A DNA stretch of 64,000 nt, taken from positions 273,262-337,261 of the forward strand of contig JAAHFP010000006.1 of assembly GCA_010672925.1 (NCBI GenBank), in the 5' to 3' direction. The notes beneath the pieces are model-generated. The model was not told where the DNA came from and did not search any database. It saw only the letters and a list, made by a program, of their open reading frames with translations. This DNA is from Symploca sp. SIO1C2. Its GTDB lineage: Bacteria; Cyanobacteriota; Cyanobacteriia; Cyanobacteriales; Coleofasciculaceae. The translations under genes and the position numbers were made by a program. Shown here piece after piece: positions 28,301 to 35,711 of this stretch. Each line of letters starts with the position of its first letter. Positions within the stretch are counted from its first letter, which is position 1.

Positions 28301-29056
28301 CCATCCCAACTTGAATGCCTGTTCGTAGAGAGGTAAAATCCCTTTCAAATAGAGATCTCCAATAGATTCAAACCTCACATACTTTACATCGAGTTCTTCT
28401 TCTGCTGCAGCTGCTTGGGTCTCAGCTGCTACTTGAACAGTTATTGGGTGACTATATATGCCTTCCAATTGTGCTTTTAGAGTCTCGTATTGGTCTTTAT
28501 CATCAACATTCTTCAGTACACCTGCGAGGTGAAGATCAAACTCAAAGTCTGCCAGATCTCCAAATACCGTCTTCAGTTCACTACCGTCCTCAAATGGATT
28601 CTCTATCTGTAGTAAATCCGAGGATTCATAGAGGATAAACTCTTTAATCGTATCTTCGTCTAGGGTGTTTATCGGCACCTTGACATAATCGTCTTCACCA
28701 GTAGCTTCCCCCTCAGAATCGATCATAGTTTGCCAATTAGGAAATAACCAGCCCTCCCCTTCCTCTCGTTTAGGAAGATCGAAGCATGGGGGTTCACCAA
28801 GAGCTCGCAGTAAACACTGTACATAATGTATATGCACCATCTCTTCTTTGGAAGCTGCGAGCAAGCTTTCCTTCCAACTGCGCACCCGCTCAAATTGAAT
28901 AGCTCGACGTGGGTTGGACTCATTCCCAATCTTCTCAAATTCTTCTGGCATGCTCTTGAGAGAGCAGGCTGCGTAAAGGTAAGCGTTTAGCAGGCAGCTT
29001 TCGAGCTGTGCAGCTATACGGAGCAGCTTTACTAAAAGAGCTTTATTTGGTCTCAT
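25352..29056 (-). CDS. Giant ferritin-like fusion protein
   Basis: A 1234-residue protein. The N-terminal ferritin-like part has LRIAAQLESCLLNAYLYAAC, ASKEEMVHIHYVQCLLRALG (ExxH near residue 72), VIEGEGFANF and LSHLYRFIIIWEE. The helical middle (residues 470-640) resembles the 521-residue paralogue. From about residue 690 a second part contains FSGYGLVQMATDPDPT, as in the 328-residue protein, and the C-terminus is a beta-rich region ending SAINV-like repeats with TVTGDNEDAKSHAIV. It thus equals the 521 and 328 proteins joined. The start has AGGAG nine bases upstream. Reaction unknown; a di-iron or related oxidoreductase role is inference. Confidence 0.83.
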   Translation of the reverse strand: MRPNKALLVKLLRIAAQLESCLLNAYLYAACSLKSMPEEFEKIGNESNPRRAIQFERVRSWKESLLAASKEEMVHIHYVQCLLRALGEPPCFDLPKREEGEGWLFPNWQTMIDSEGEATGEDDYVKVPINTLDEDTIKEFILYESSDLLQIENPFEDGSELKTVFGDLADFEFDLHLAGVLKNVDDKDQYETLKAQLEGIYSHPITVQVAAETQAAAAEEELDVKYVRFESIGDLYLKGILPLYEQAFKLGWVKYSNLNLNNELLDENYAREGFLPVGPVYRDKNFEKSAQENLKQPLRHYKNVKDVVQEIVIEGEGFANFRSRAEALLAKVEELGQDTTLGGEGEREYLDALIEDKNTPTPTPDWLTDGQRLRLSHLYRFIIIWEELEQEQRGGSLSGETSANAGVAKRQKRRFWQKWNARQLQVTSGCDFKPAREPISQEDVDPNLGLKKLTEELPAQFNACYLVLLAWLSRMYEIRDWQADKPRRQAIQMLASWPLMSMAIRPFLELASFFPVDLNKLYRLEPDYLPYLPLNAKQLYIVYQLYTKKENQESQKTNCLQAAKEVVRGLGNPALEELPDLDQLNLYMDYLAVRVLSDAAEWASEMIDVFNTAAEDVVLNYQKMILARLQELSYLGEFQKQFMFRVQGGYSDRLPDLTYEDLHPGKNKYEEQPGYIEVNSDEREEGLYQNTLALRLRFSGYGLVQMATDPDPTADEVGCTGTHMLHADDYSQNGQEKTYQYFDHALIWQDNDDKNPIENIICRETGNSGPKLGINLTEVSLVVTDGIAQAGFVPLREMNSLGAVQTTGFQQDLNVKGFLELLTLNQDSFTGGDICLNLRKKGETAPFLNGLNHIVWQDGEPIDPFILAVYQAKDGDNVELFQREIFNQSPEDDQEKTLLDMSPLQRAVSSRGPSGFDDYINIPDWAWVNFSDEMKEEISKPTYPISFLENRALYLKTQLEAQLPNSSTQEDIDKIISLAERIRLVSIASILRGTTIGWLTALLHYGHTVSGKLGSDVVSDEANSIFAQFKANTNLELNQDNSIEDRNQRNTRWLAKYTKGVMDTDSLLDFVYFELYIPVKPNIDGSFTFTKEWTFTADIQEAVKKYGCSFESPILESSYEAIYGTSRKRKESDSVFGKEFTETLSGSPEQPDSYEYSSDAINVDGASVTISGNFGCTEGEDPVKLTWTATFTVTGDNEDAKSHAIVLAANFFAKDAQDMTTELKNHFGPNNVNS

Positions 29057-29245
29057 GTATCTTTCTCCTGATATTTATTGACACTCAGCAGCAACCAATT
29101 AGTTAGTCAAGTCAATGCAGAACCCATCAACCAGAATTTGGCTTGGTTGAATTGAGAATTTTAAGAGCCCAATTGACAGCCCTCAAAGGTATAACAAGAT
29201 ATTTCTAATCTCTGCCTTGTCTAACTCAAAAAAATGGTTACCAAG

Positions 29246-29407
29246 TAGACAGCAATACTCAATTTAGCAGAACTGAATTTACCTTCATTATTGTGCCAGC
29301 AATTTGATATTTTTTTTGTTGTTTTTACAAAAATTTATTTTGTGCTCAGGCTTTCATAATTTGCCCCAGTTAATGGTGAAAACTGTATCATGATGATACA
29401 AAAAAGC
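29246..29407 (-). promoter_or_regulatory. Conserved cluster upstream element, copy 3
   Basis: On the minus strand: TTTTTTGTATCATCATGATAC, whose perfect 7-1-7 palindrome spans 29385-29399; then TTTTCACCATTAACT; then TTTTTGTAAAAACAACA, an ATATCAAATTG box, CTGGCACAAT, and TAAATTGAGTATTGCTGTCTA. The close match to the block before the 521-residue gene shows that promoter and gene were duplicated together or are held under the same control. It lies 190 bases before the start codon. Confidence 0.65.
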
Positions 29408-29584
29408 AATTGACAATACTGTCAATTAAAAGGGAAGTATTTGCTCAATCTGTAACTTAAGTTTTTTCTCTTATAGCTAAAGTTATCTTTAACGCAGGTA
29501 CACCAAATTAATTGCACATTTTTGAGCTTAAATACTTGCAGCATAAAGAGCACAGCAATATGCAATAGTCAAATAATGCTGTGT

Positions 29585-29700
29585 AAGTGCCTAACGGCAA
29601 ATTCAAAATTCAAAATTAATTAATCGCGAAAAAGAAGTCAAAAACTATTTATATCAAGGGATTCAGGCATACTGTAGTTATTTATAGTTTCTGAAGAATA
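29585..29700 (-). repeat. Dispersed repeat, copy C
   Basis: Minus-strand copy of the family: read from 29700 down it shows AAACTATAAATAAC, CCCTTGATATAAATAG, TTGACTTCTTTTTCG and TTGAATTTGCCGTTAGGCAC. It is located downstream of eboD. Confidence 0.65.
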
Positions 29701-29801
29701 ATAAGTAATAAATAATAAATGATCGATTTATTAATAATTCTCCGGTGAAGTCTAAGTTTTTTGAGCCCATTGATTTAATCATGTCAGGTTTTTGACTAAA
29801 C

Positions 29802-31004
29802 CTATTGAGCAAACCTTTCAAGTAAAAAAATTGCTTGCTGATACAAGGAAATGTCCACCTCATGTACCTCAATTCCTCGTCCAATGCCTTGTAATAAAGT
29901 AATAGTTAGTTCTCCTCCCAAATGCTCCCGAAATTCAGCAAGTCCCCGGAAAAGATACCGGGGATGATTCGGTTGCTGTAACTGTTCTTTTAATTGAGAC
30001 ACATACAATTGAAAACCTAATTCCTTGAGGATGGCTAACACCCGCTGCCATTCCGAATCAGAGAGCAATCCTGCTAAGTAAGAATAACTACTATCTAAAG
30101 CAATACCAATTGCCACCGCTTCCCCATGACGCAGGCGATAATCCGTTAACTGCTCCAATTTGTGAGCCGCCCAATGACCGAAATCTAGAGGGCGTGACGA
30201 ACCTATTTCAAAGGGGTCACCATTGCCCGCAATATGTTGCAGGTGTAACTCGGCACAGCGGTAAATCAGCTGTTGCATCGCCTCCAAGTTACGATTAGCG
30301 ATCGCTCTGGCATTGATGGCAATAAAATCAAAAAAGTCGGGGTCTTTAATTAGGGCTACTTTTACCGCTTCTGCCGTACCTGCTCTCCAATCCCGGTCTT
30401 CTAGGGTAGTCAGGAAGTCAAAATCATTGAATACAGCATAGGGAGGGGCAAAAGTGCCCAAAAAATTCTTTTTGCCAAAGGCATTAATCCCGTTTTTAAC
30501 CCCCACACCGGAATCATTTTGTGCCAATACTGTCGTGGGTACCCTAATCAATCGAATGCCTCGGTGAGCAGTAGCGGCGGCATATCCTGCCATATCTAGG
30601 ACTGCACCACCCCCAATCGCCAAGACATAGGAATGGCGGCATAACCCCGCTTGGTTAATTATCTGGTGAATGGAGTCTACTAACTCGCGGTCGTTTTTAG
30701 CTGCTTCTCCACCAGGTACAATCAGGGGCTCAGCGGCAAGGGTGAGTAGATCTCGATACTGCTGAACATAGGCAGCTAATTGCTCTAGCAAACCATCCCA
30801 ATGCTGCAACAATCCTGCATCCACTACTGCTATCACCTGCTGCGGTTTTTGCTCTCCACCAGCTGCTAATGCTTGGGCTAGTAAAGGATTGTCCCACCGG
30901 AATAAACCAGTGGTAAAGTGAACATCATAGGTAAAGGTAACGGGAACAGCTTGGTGGAGCGATTTTAAGTTAAATGCTCTCTTTGGTTTAATGCTAATTA
31001 CCAT
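29802..31004 (-). CDS. eboD: EboD, 3-dehydroquinate synthase-like protein
   Basis: A 400-residue protein of the dehydroquinate synthase/sugar-phosphate cyclase superfamily. NAD-binding and active-site motifs include VIAVVDAGLLQHW, VPGGEAAKND, AIGGGAVLDMAGYAAATAHRG, RVPTTVLAQNDSGVGVKNG, GTAEAVKVALIKD and the zinc ligands in LDFGHWAAHKLE and RHGEAVAIG. The sequence is the ebo-cluster type rather than AroB, judged by its context beside eboC and eboE. In ebo clusters its product is not chemically defined. A conserved 21-base motif lies about 230 bases upstream. Confidence 0.92.
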   Translation of the reverse strand: MVISIKPKRAFNLKSLHQAVPVTFTYDVHFTTGLFRWDNPLLAQALAAGGEQKPQQVIAVVDAGLLQHWDGLLEQLAAYVQQYRDLLTLAAEPLIVPGGEAAKNDRELVDSIHQIINQAGLCRHSYVLAIGGGAVLDMAGYAAATAHRGIRLIRVPTTVLAQNDSGVGVKNGINAFGKKNFLGTFAPPYAVFNDFDFLTTLEDRDWRAGTAEAVKVALIKDPDFFDFIAINARAIANRNLEAMQQLIYRCAELHLQHIAGNGDPFEIGSSRPLDFGHWAAHKLEQLTDYRLRHGEAVAIGIALDSSYSYLAGLLSDSEWQRVLAILKELGFQLYVSQLKEQLQQPNHPRYLFRGLAEFREHLGGELTITLLQGIGRGIEVHEVDISLYQQAIFLLERFAQ

Positions 31005-31231
31005 AGCTCATTAAGTTACAGCTAATAAAAATGTCTTCAACTTGTCTGTCTATGACATTTTGGACTTTGGACAAAAATAGATGTTATGTCTGGAGTCCTC
31101 TATATAAAAGACGGAAAAAAAGGAAAATCCTGACTTTGTGGAGCTAGAGACCTTGAGGTACAAAAATCAGCTCAAAATGCCCTCAGGCTTAAGTTTCAGA
31201 GAAATGTCATCTACCGACTGGGTTGCTAAAT

Positions 31232-31252
31232 TCTTGATATTTCTTTACAAAT
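31232..31252 (-). promoter_or_regulatory. Conserved motif upstream of eboD
   Basis: The 21 bases are identical to those at 21961-21981 (ATTTGTAAAGAAATATCAAG on the minus strand), and the downstream sequence AATTTAGCAACC resembles TTTTGGCAATC there. The site lies just after the eboC stop codon. It joins eboD and the 948-residue VioB-like gene to one candidate control element. Confidence 0.55.
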
Positions 31253-31275
31253 TTGTCCAAATTCCAATTAGTCCA

Positions 31276-32259
31276 TCAAGTTACAGCAAACAGGGAAGCC
31301 AATACTAGAGAAATTGGCAACAGACCCAAAACGAGAACTCCATAAGACAAACCAGCAAAACCCCCAGCAAGGGCTGCATCCAAAACGATCAGGGACAAGA
31401 CACCAGCTTTGACGGCACCTCGGATTAGTTCTGGACTTGGTTCACGAGCTGCTTTAATAAAAGGAGGCAATACCCGCCCAGCTAAGAAAACAGCGAAGGG
31501 TACAGCGGCCAGCAGTTGATAATCGGTTAACAACCCCAGTGCTATAATTCCACTAAGCACTGCTCCCATTAACAGTAGTGATAGTATCCCCGTACTACTT
31601 TTACCTCCCTGCACTTCTCCCTGACTGATAGCAGTAATCGCAGCAATGTAGGCTATGGGAATAAGAGCTAAAAACCACCGCTGCTCCACCATCATTGGCA
31701 GGGCACTCACTCCCAACAATAAGTTGCTGCCGCGACAGACACCCATATTCAGGGGGCCTAGCCAAGGGTGGTGTTTGGCCAAGCGGTCATAGAGCAAAGC
31801 TGCCAGGGCGATGAAGGTTGCTAGGGTAAAACTTAACAGTGTGACTTGAGCCGCCGCTGCTACCCCCATGATTAGCAACAGACTCCCCAACCAAGCCGCA
31901 CCTTGAAGGGATGCTCGTCCACTGGGAATCGGTCGTTCCGGGCGTTCTTGGGCATCGATTTCGGCATCAAAGACATCATTGAAGACGATACCCCCACCAT
32001 AAAGCCCAGTTGTAGACAGTAACAACCAGGCAAGGGGCACAAAACTAACAGGTTCTGTCTGTACTTGAGTTAGAAGCAGAACCAATCCCGAAGCAGCATA
32101 GCCCGCCAAGATATCTGCCCAAGCAGTAATAATATTAGCTGGTCGCATCAGTTGCAGATAAGCCCACAGGGGTTGGGACTTCAAACTTGCGCTGTTCACT
32201 TTTTTAGATGCTGATGGTGCAATAACAATTCTATGACTTGTTTGGTGATCATTAGACAT
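31276..32259 (-). CDS. eboC: EboC, UbiA-family prenyltransferase-like protein
   Basis: A 327-residue integral membrane protein with eight or nine helices and the two Asp-rich motifs of UbiA prenyltransferases: NDVFDAEIDAQERPERPIPSG and YDRLAKHHPWLG. LMRPANIITAWADILAGYAA is the conserved first helix. UbiA enzymes attach prenyl chains to aromatic acceptors; the ebo member has no proven substrate and has been linked to moving a precursor across the membrane. It lies between the GST gene and eboD, in the usual ebo order. Confidence 0.92.
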   Translation of the reverse strand: MSNDHQTSHRIVIAPSASKKVNSASLKSQPLWAYLQLMRPANIITAWADILAGYAASGLVLLLTQVQTEPVSFVPLAWLLLSTTGLYGGGIVFNDVFDAEIDAQERPERPIPSGRASLQGAAWLGSLLLIMGVAAAAQVTLLSFTLATFIALAALLYDRLAKHHPWLGPLNMGVCRGSNLLLGVSALPMMVEQRWFLALIPIAYIAAITAISQGEVQGGKSSTGILSLLLMGAVLSGIIALGLLTDYQLLAAVPFAVFLAGRVLPPFIKAAREPSPELIRGAVKAGVLSLIVLDAALAGGFAGLSYGVLVLGLLPISLVLASLFAVT

Positions 32260-32318
32260 TAAATAATGTTAAATAATTAACCGTTTTTTTAGCTGGAATT
32301 TATTGGGAGGTTAATCAA

Positions 32319-32379
32319 TATAGCATTCACCAAGGTGGTTAATACAAGGGGCTTAAGCCCCTTGTTGGCGGTTGCTATA
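32319..32379. repeat. 61-bp palindromic repeat, copy 1
   Basis: Bounded by TATAGCATTCACC and, inverted, TATAGCAACCGCC, with the central palindrome ACAAGGGGCTTAAGCCCCTTGT. A copy of the same length stands at 56292-56352, and a longer relative at 63239-63334. Non-coding, probably a small mobile repeat. Confidence 0.75.
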
Positions 32380-32556
32380 CTACGGTCTTTAAAATATTGT
32401 GGTGGAAACCGTATCAGCAATTACAAATTGGCCTGCGATCGCGCCAGCGCGACTCTAAGTAGGGTCTGCCTCATCGAGTCGATTGATTCGGGTTTTGAAG
32501 TAATAAGTAATAAGCATTAGAAGGCAGGAGGCAGGAGGAAGAAAAGTTTTCTTTGC

Positions 32557-32640
32557 CTAAAAAGAAGACAGAAACTGTTCATATAAAAGGATTCAGCACC
32601 AAATATATGATGCTTGAGTTTCTGCAGAGTAATAAGTAAT
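32557..32640 (-). repeat. Dispersed repeat, copy D
   Basis: A diverged minus-strand copy of the dispersed family. Read from 32640 down it shows AGAAACTCAAGCATC, CTGAATCCTTTTATATGAAC and GTCTTCTTTTT, in the same order as the other copies. It lies downstream of the GST gene. Confidence 0.5.
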
Positions 32641-32722
32641 AAGTAATAAGTAAAGAGTCTATTAGAATTTATTTTCAATGAAAAACCTTCAATTCCCAAT
32701 TAGCCATTAGCCATTAGCCATT

Positions 32723-33340
32723 CTAATAAACCCTAGCTCCAATAGTCTTCCGAAAAGCAGGGCGTGCTGCCAAAGCCTCGATATAACTTTTCACCCCTGG
32801 ATAGCTATTAAAATCAATCTTAGACAAAGGCTTAATGGAGTTGACAATTTCTTCTGGATAGAAGCTCAGATCAAGTTGGAGCAAAATGGGGATATAAGCC
32901 AAAACTGCTCCCACTGCCACATCAACAACAGAGAATTCATTACCCAGGAGGAAAGGCTGGCGCTGGCAAATATCATTTAAAGGCTGGAATAGTCGGGGAT
33001 ATTCCCGATCTAAATTAGTGACCACAAAAATCCCTTGAATTAGGGTAGCATTGGCAAAGAAAATCCATTGATTAATCTCGGCTCGTTGTTCCAAAGATTC
33101 AGGTAATTGGTGATATTTTTCTGCCAAATAGAGCAAAATTGCTCCCGACTCCCAAAGCTTGAAAGTCCCATCTTCAATCGCAGGCAATTTACCCATGGGA
33201 TTAATCGACAAAAACTCTGGCTGGAGATGGACACCGGTTTGCATGTCCAACTCGAAAAATTCGTAAGGTACAGCGAGTTCCTCTAAATACCATTCAACAA
33301 TAAAAGCACGAGTCAGTTTACCACCATAAAGTTTAAGCAT
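32723..33340 (-). CDS. Glutathione S-transferase family protein
   Basis: A 205-residue protein with an N-terminal thioredoxin-like domain (MLKLYGGKLTRAFIVEWYLEE, NPMGKLPAIEDG, LWESGAILLYLAEKY) and a C-terminal helical domain (PFLLGNEFSVVDVAVGAVLAYI). It can be expected to conjugate or isomerise substrates using glutathione. The start residues K-L-Y-G-G are usual for cyanobacterial GSTs. Its place between eboB and eboC, on the same strand, is not part of the standard ebo cluster and may point to a tailoring or detoxifying role. Confidence 0.9.
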   Translation of the reverse strand: MLKLYGGKLTRAFIVEWYLEELAVPYEFFELDMQTGVHLQPEFLSINPMGKLPAIEDGTFKLWESGAILLYLAEKYHQLPESLEQRAEINQWIFFANATLIQGIFVVTNLDREYPRLFQPLNDICQRQPFLLGNEFSVVDVAVGAVLAYIPILLQLDLSFYPEEIVNSIKPLSKIDFNSYPGVKSYIEALAARPAFRKTIGARVY

Positions 33341-33400
33341 CGATTAGTACCTAAAGAGATTTTAGATTTTAGATTTTAGATTTTAGAAAAAATTCCGTCA

Positions 33401-33578
33401 TTTGTAGGGGCGGGTTTAGGGTCGCCGTTAGCCCATTTTACGACAATTTTGGTACGAAACCCGCCCAATCGATAACCTGGCAAATAAAATTTGTAGGGGC
33501 AGGTTTAGGGTCGCCGTTAGGCTATCTTACGACAATTTTGGTACGAAACCCGCCTAATCGATAACCTGGCAAATAAAA
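33401..33578. repeat. Tandem pair of 89-bp elements
   Basis: Two nearly identical 89-bp units (33401-33489 and 33490-33578), each running from TTTGTAGGGGCRGGTTTAGG through TACGACAATTTTGGTACG to AACCCGCC and GATAACCTGGCAAATAAAA. The outer GGGGCGGGTTT and AAACCCGCC arms can pair. They lie between eboB and the GST gene. Confidence 0.85.
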
Positions 33579-33609
33579 ATTGAATCAATATAACTTACAT
33601 CTTGCACTG

Positions 33610-34518
33610 TTACTCAATAATTAAAGATTCTCGTTGGGTCTCCACTACTGGTTTCTGTCCCCGGAGCACAGAATTACCATTGAACAGCTGCTGCTGATCG
33701 ATAGGTGAAGAATTAAGCCAATCATCTGCTTTTATTTGCCCACTCTGACTGTAAGCTTTCAGGGCATTCTCATAACAAACAGCCCGTACCAGTGCCTCTG
33801 GAATACCCCTTTCTATCATCAACTGAGCTGTCTTGGGCACGGCTAGAGGGTCACTCATTCCCCAATCCGCAGCACTATCCACAATAATGCGATCGCAACC
33901 ATATTGGCGTACAATCTCCACCATCCGCTCATTGCCCATCTTCGTCTGGGGGTAAATGGAAAAGGCTGCCCAAAACCCTCGATCTAGGGTCTCTTTAACC
34001 GTTTCCTCATTGACATGATCCACAATCACTTTTGATGGATCTAACCCATGCTCCAAACAGACAGTAAGGCTACGGCTAGTACCCTCCTTTTTGTTACGGT
34101 GGGGGGTGTGGATCAACACCAGCATATCTAGTTCCTTCGCTAGCTCCAACTGTTCACGGAAGTACTTGTCTTCAGCTGCCGTCATTTCGTCATAGCCTAC
34201 CTCCCCAATTGCGACTACCCCCTCCTTACAAGCATAAAGGGGTAACAATTCCATCACTAGTTCTGCTAACGCCTCATTATTAGCTTCTTTAGGATTCAAG
34301 GAAATTGTGCAGTAATGCTGGATGCCAAACTGACTTGCCCGGAAACGCTCCCAGCCTACCAAACTACTAAAATAATCCTTGAAAGTTCCCAAGCTAGTCC
34401 GGGGTTGTCCTAACCAGAAGGAAGGCTCAATTACAGCGACAACGCCATACTGTCGCATCACCATATAATCGTAGGTGGTGCGGGATGTCATATGAATGTG
34501 GGGGTCAATAAAGATCAT
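33610..34518 (-). CDS. eboB: EboB, TatD-family metal-dependent hydrolase
   Basis: A 302-residue TIM-barrel hydrolase of the TatD family. Metal-binding positions are the DPHIHMT motif near the start (residues 5-10), AIGEVGYDE near residue 103, VLIHTPHRNKK near 134, VDHVNEET near 166 and VDSAADWG near 213. It begins 22 bases after eboA; that gap consists of ATTCTAA repeats. TatD relatives are often nucleases, but the ebo member has an undefined role in precursor traffic. Confidence 0.93.
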   Translation of the reverse strand: MIFIDPHIHMTSRTTYDYMVMRQYGVVAVIEPSFWLGQPRTSLGTFKDYFSSLVGWERFRASQFGIQHYCTISLNPKEANNEALAELVMELLPLYACKEGVVAIGEVGYDEMTAAEDKYFREQLELAKELDMLVLIHTPHRNKKEGTSRSLTVCLEHGLDPSKVIVDHVNEETVKETLDRGFWAAFSIYPQTKMGNERMVEIVRQYGCDRIIVDSAADWGMSDPLAVPKTAQLMIERGIPEALVRAVCYENALKAYSQSGQIKADDWLNSSPIDQQQLFNGNSVLRGQKPVVETQRESLIIE

Positions 34519-34540
34519 TCTAAATTCTAAATTCTAAATT

Positions 34541-35422
34541 CTAAATTCTCAAGCTATCCCAAGTCAGACCCTCTTCCTGGATTAAGGTATGCAAATCTGG
34601 GTGACTTTTGAGTAAAGCTTGAACTTCGGGAGAGGAAGATTGAGCACAGGCTAAAGCAGCTGCTTCTTGTTGGATAGTATCGGGTTCATTGAAGACTTTT
34701 TCTAAATCCTCAATCATACTAGCATCAGCAAATGGTCCCACCAACCGCCAAAGTTCAGGAGTAACAGTACGTTTAGCTGCCCAACGCTCGTGAGCATAGT
34801 CGATCAACATACGAGCTAGTTCTGAATTAGCTCGACGATCAATATCCCAAATCAAATACAAGGGACTGTCGATAAACACCGCCTTCAGTATCATTTGGTT
34901 CCAGGCAGGTTCGTCAAAATAATTAGCAGGATAAGGATTGCGCAATGCTACAGCATTGAAGATTACACTCATATTACTACGAATTCCTTCCGCAGCACGG
35001 GCAAGGTGCTGCTCTGGATAGGGTAATAGTGGCAAACTTTGATAGAGAGCAACTAACTCACCAACATCTGCGTTAGCAAAGAGTTGTTCAAGCGATCGCA
35101 TATACTGCTGAGCATCATGTTGTGGCAGACTAAGTATTAGTAGAGTGCGAGCAGCTTGATCTACACTCCAATGACTGGGAGACCAACCGGTGACAACTTC
35201 AGCCCCTCGCAAGTCTTCTGCTGTTAGCTCCAAGTATTTCTTGCCTGTATAGCGAGGTACAGCACTAAAAGCAGTGAAAAACTTTCGTGCGGTGCAATCT
35301 CCAGCTATCTGAGAGGACTTCTCATCAAGCCAAGTCAGACTTTCATCGGTAATATGCCGTGAAAGCCAACCATGCAGTAGGTCAGTGATATCCGTTAAGT
35401 CAACATCAATTGAGGAGGACAT
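34541..35422 (-). CDS. eboA: EboA family protein
   Basis: A roughly 293-residue soluble, largely helical protein with the EboA layout: LLHGWLSRHITDESLTWLDEK, FFTAFSAVPRYTGKKYLELT, GWSPSHWSVDQAARTLLILSL and EQHLARAAEGIRSNMSVIFNA. It has no recognised catalytic motif. It heads the ebo gene set, followed at 22 bases by eboB. I prefer the ATG at 35422; a GTG at 35449 would add nine residues. The divergent TetR-type gene starts about 290 bases away and may regulate it. Confidence 0.9.
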   Translation of the reverse strand: MSSSIDVDLTDITDLLHGWLSRHITDESLTWLDEKSSQIAGDCTARKFFTAFSAVPRYTGKKYLELTAEDLRGAEVVTGWSPSHWSVDQAARTLLILSLPQHDAQQYMRSLEQLFANADVGELVALYQSLPLLPYPEQHLARAAEGIRSNMSVIFNAVALRNPYPANYFDEPAWNQMILKAVFIDSPLYLIWDIDRRANSELARMLIDYAHERWAAKRTVTPELWRLVGPFADASMIEDLEKVFNEPDTIQQEAAALACAQSSSPEVQALLKSHPDLHTLIQEEGLTWDSLRI

Positions 35423-35711
35423 AAAACCTTGTTCTTTAGCTGAGTTCACAATATACCGTAGAGATAACTTGGGAATAGGTGTTAGGAGATTTCCGCTAAG
35501 CTATGAGGATGGGGAAGACAAGGCAAATAAGGGAGCACTTAAACTTACTCATGCCCAATCCCCGATTCCCTTTGCGGAGCATGGTGAGCAAAGCGAGGCA
35601 AAACAACAAACAACAAACGACAAATAACAAAATTTGTGAGGAACTATAACACTTTTGCCCATTATGAGACAACCTGTTGGACAATAGCCCTACAGCTCTA
35701 GTTTTACTGCA

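Larger units (their letters stand above)
29057..29801. other. Long intergenic region between eboD and the 1234-aa gene
   Basis: No gene. It contains the conserved upstream block (29246-29407) and, near the eboD end, a minus-oriented copy of the dispersed repeat (29585-29700). The rest is AT-rich. Confidence 0.6.

Noticed and set aside
13196..29056. A violacein or indolocarbazole gene cluster
   Set aside because: Only VioB-type proteins are present; no tryptophan oxidase, VioE or flavin monooxygenase genes are found in the window.
29802..31004. aroB of the shikimate pathway
   Set aside because: The protein is of the dehydroquinate synthase superfamily, but its place between eboC and eboE fits EboD better.
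31276..32259. Quinone or chlorophyll prenyltransferase (UbiA, MenA, ChlG)
   Set aside because: It shares the UbiA fold, but the ebo context and sequence style point to EboC.
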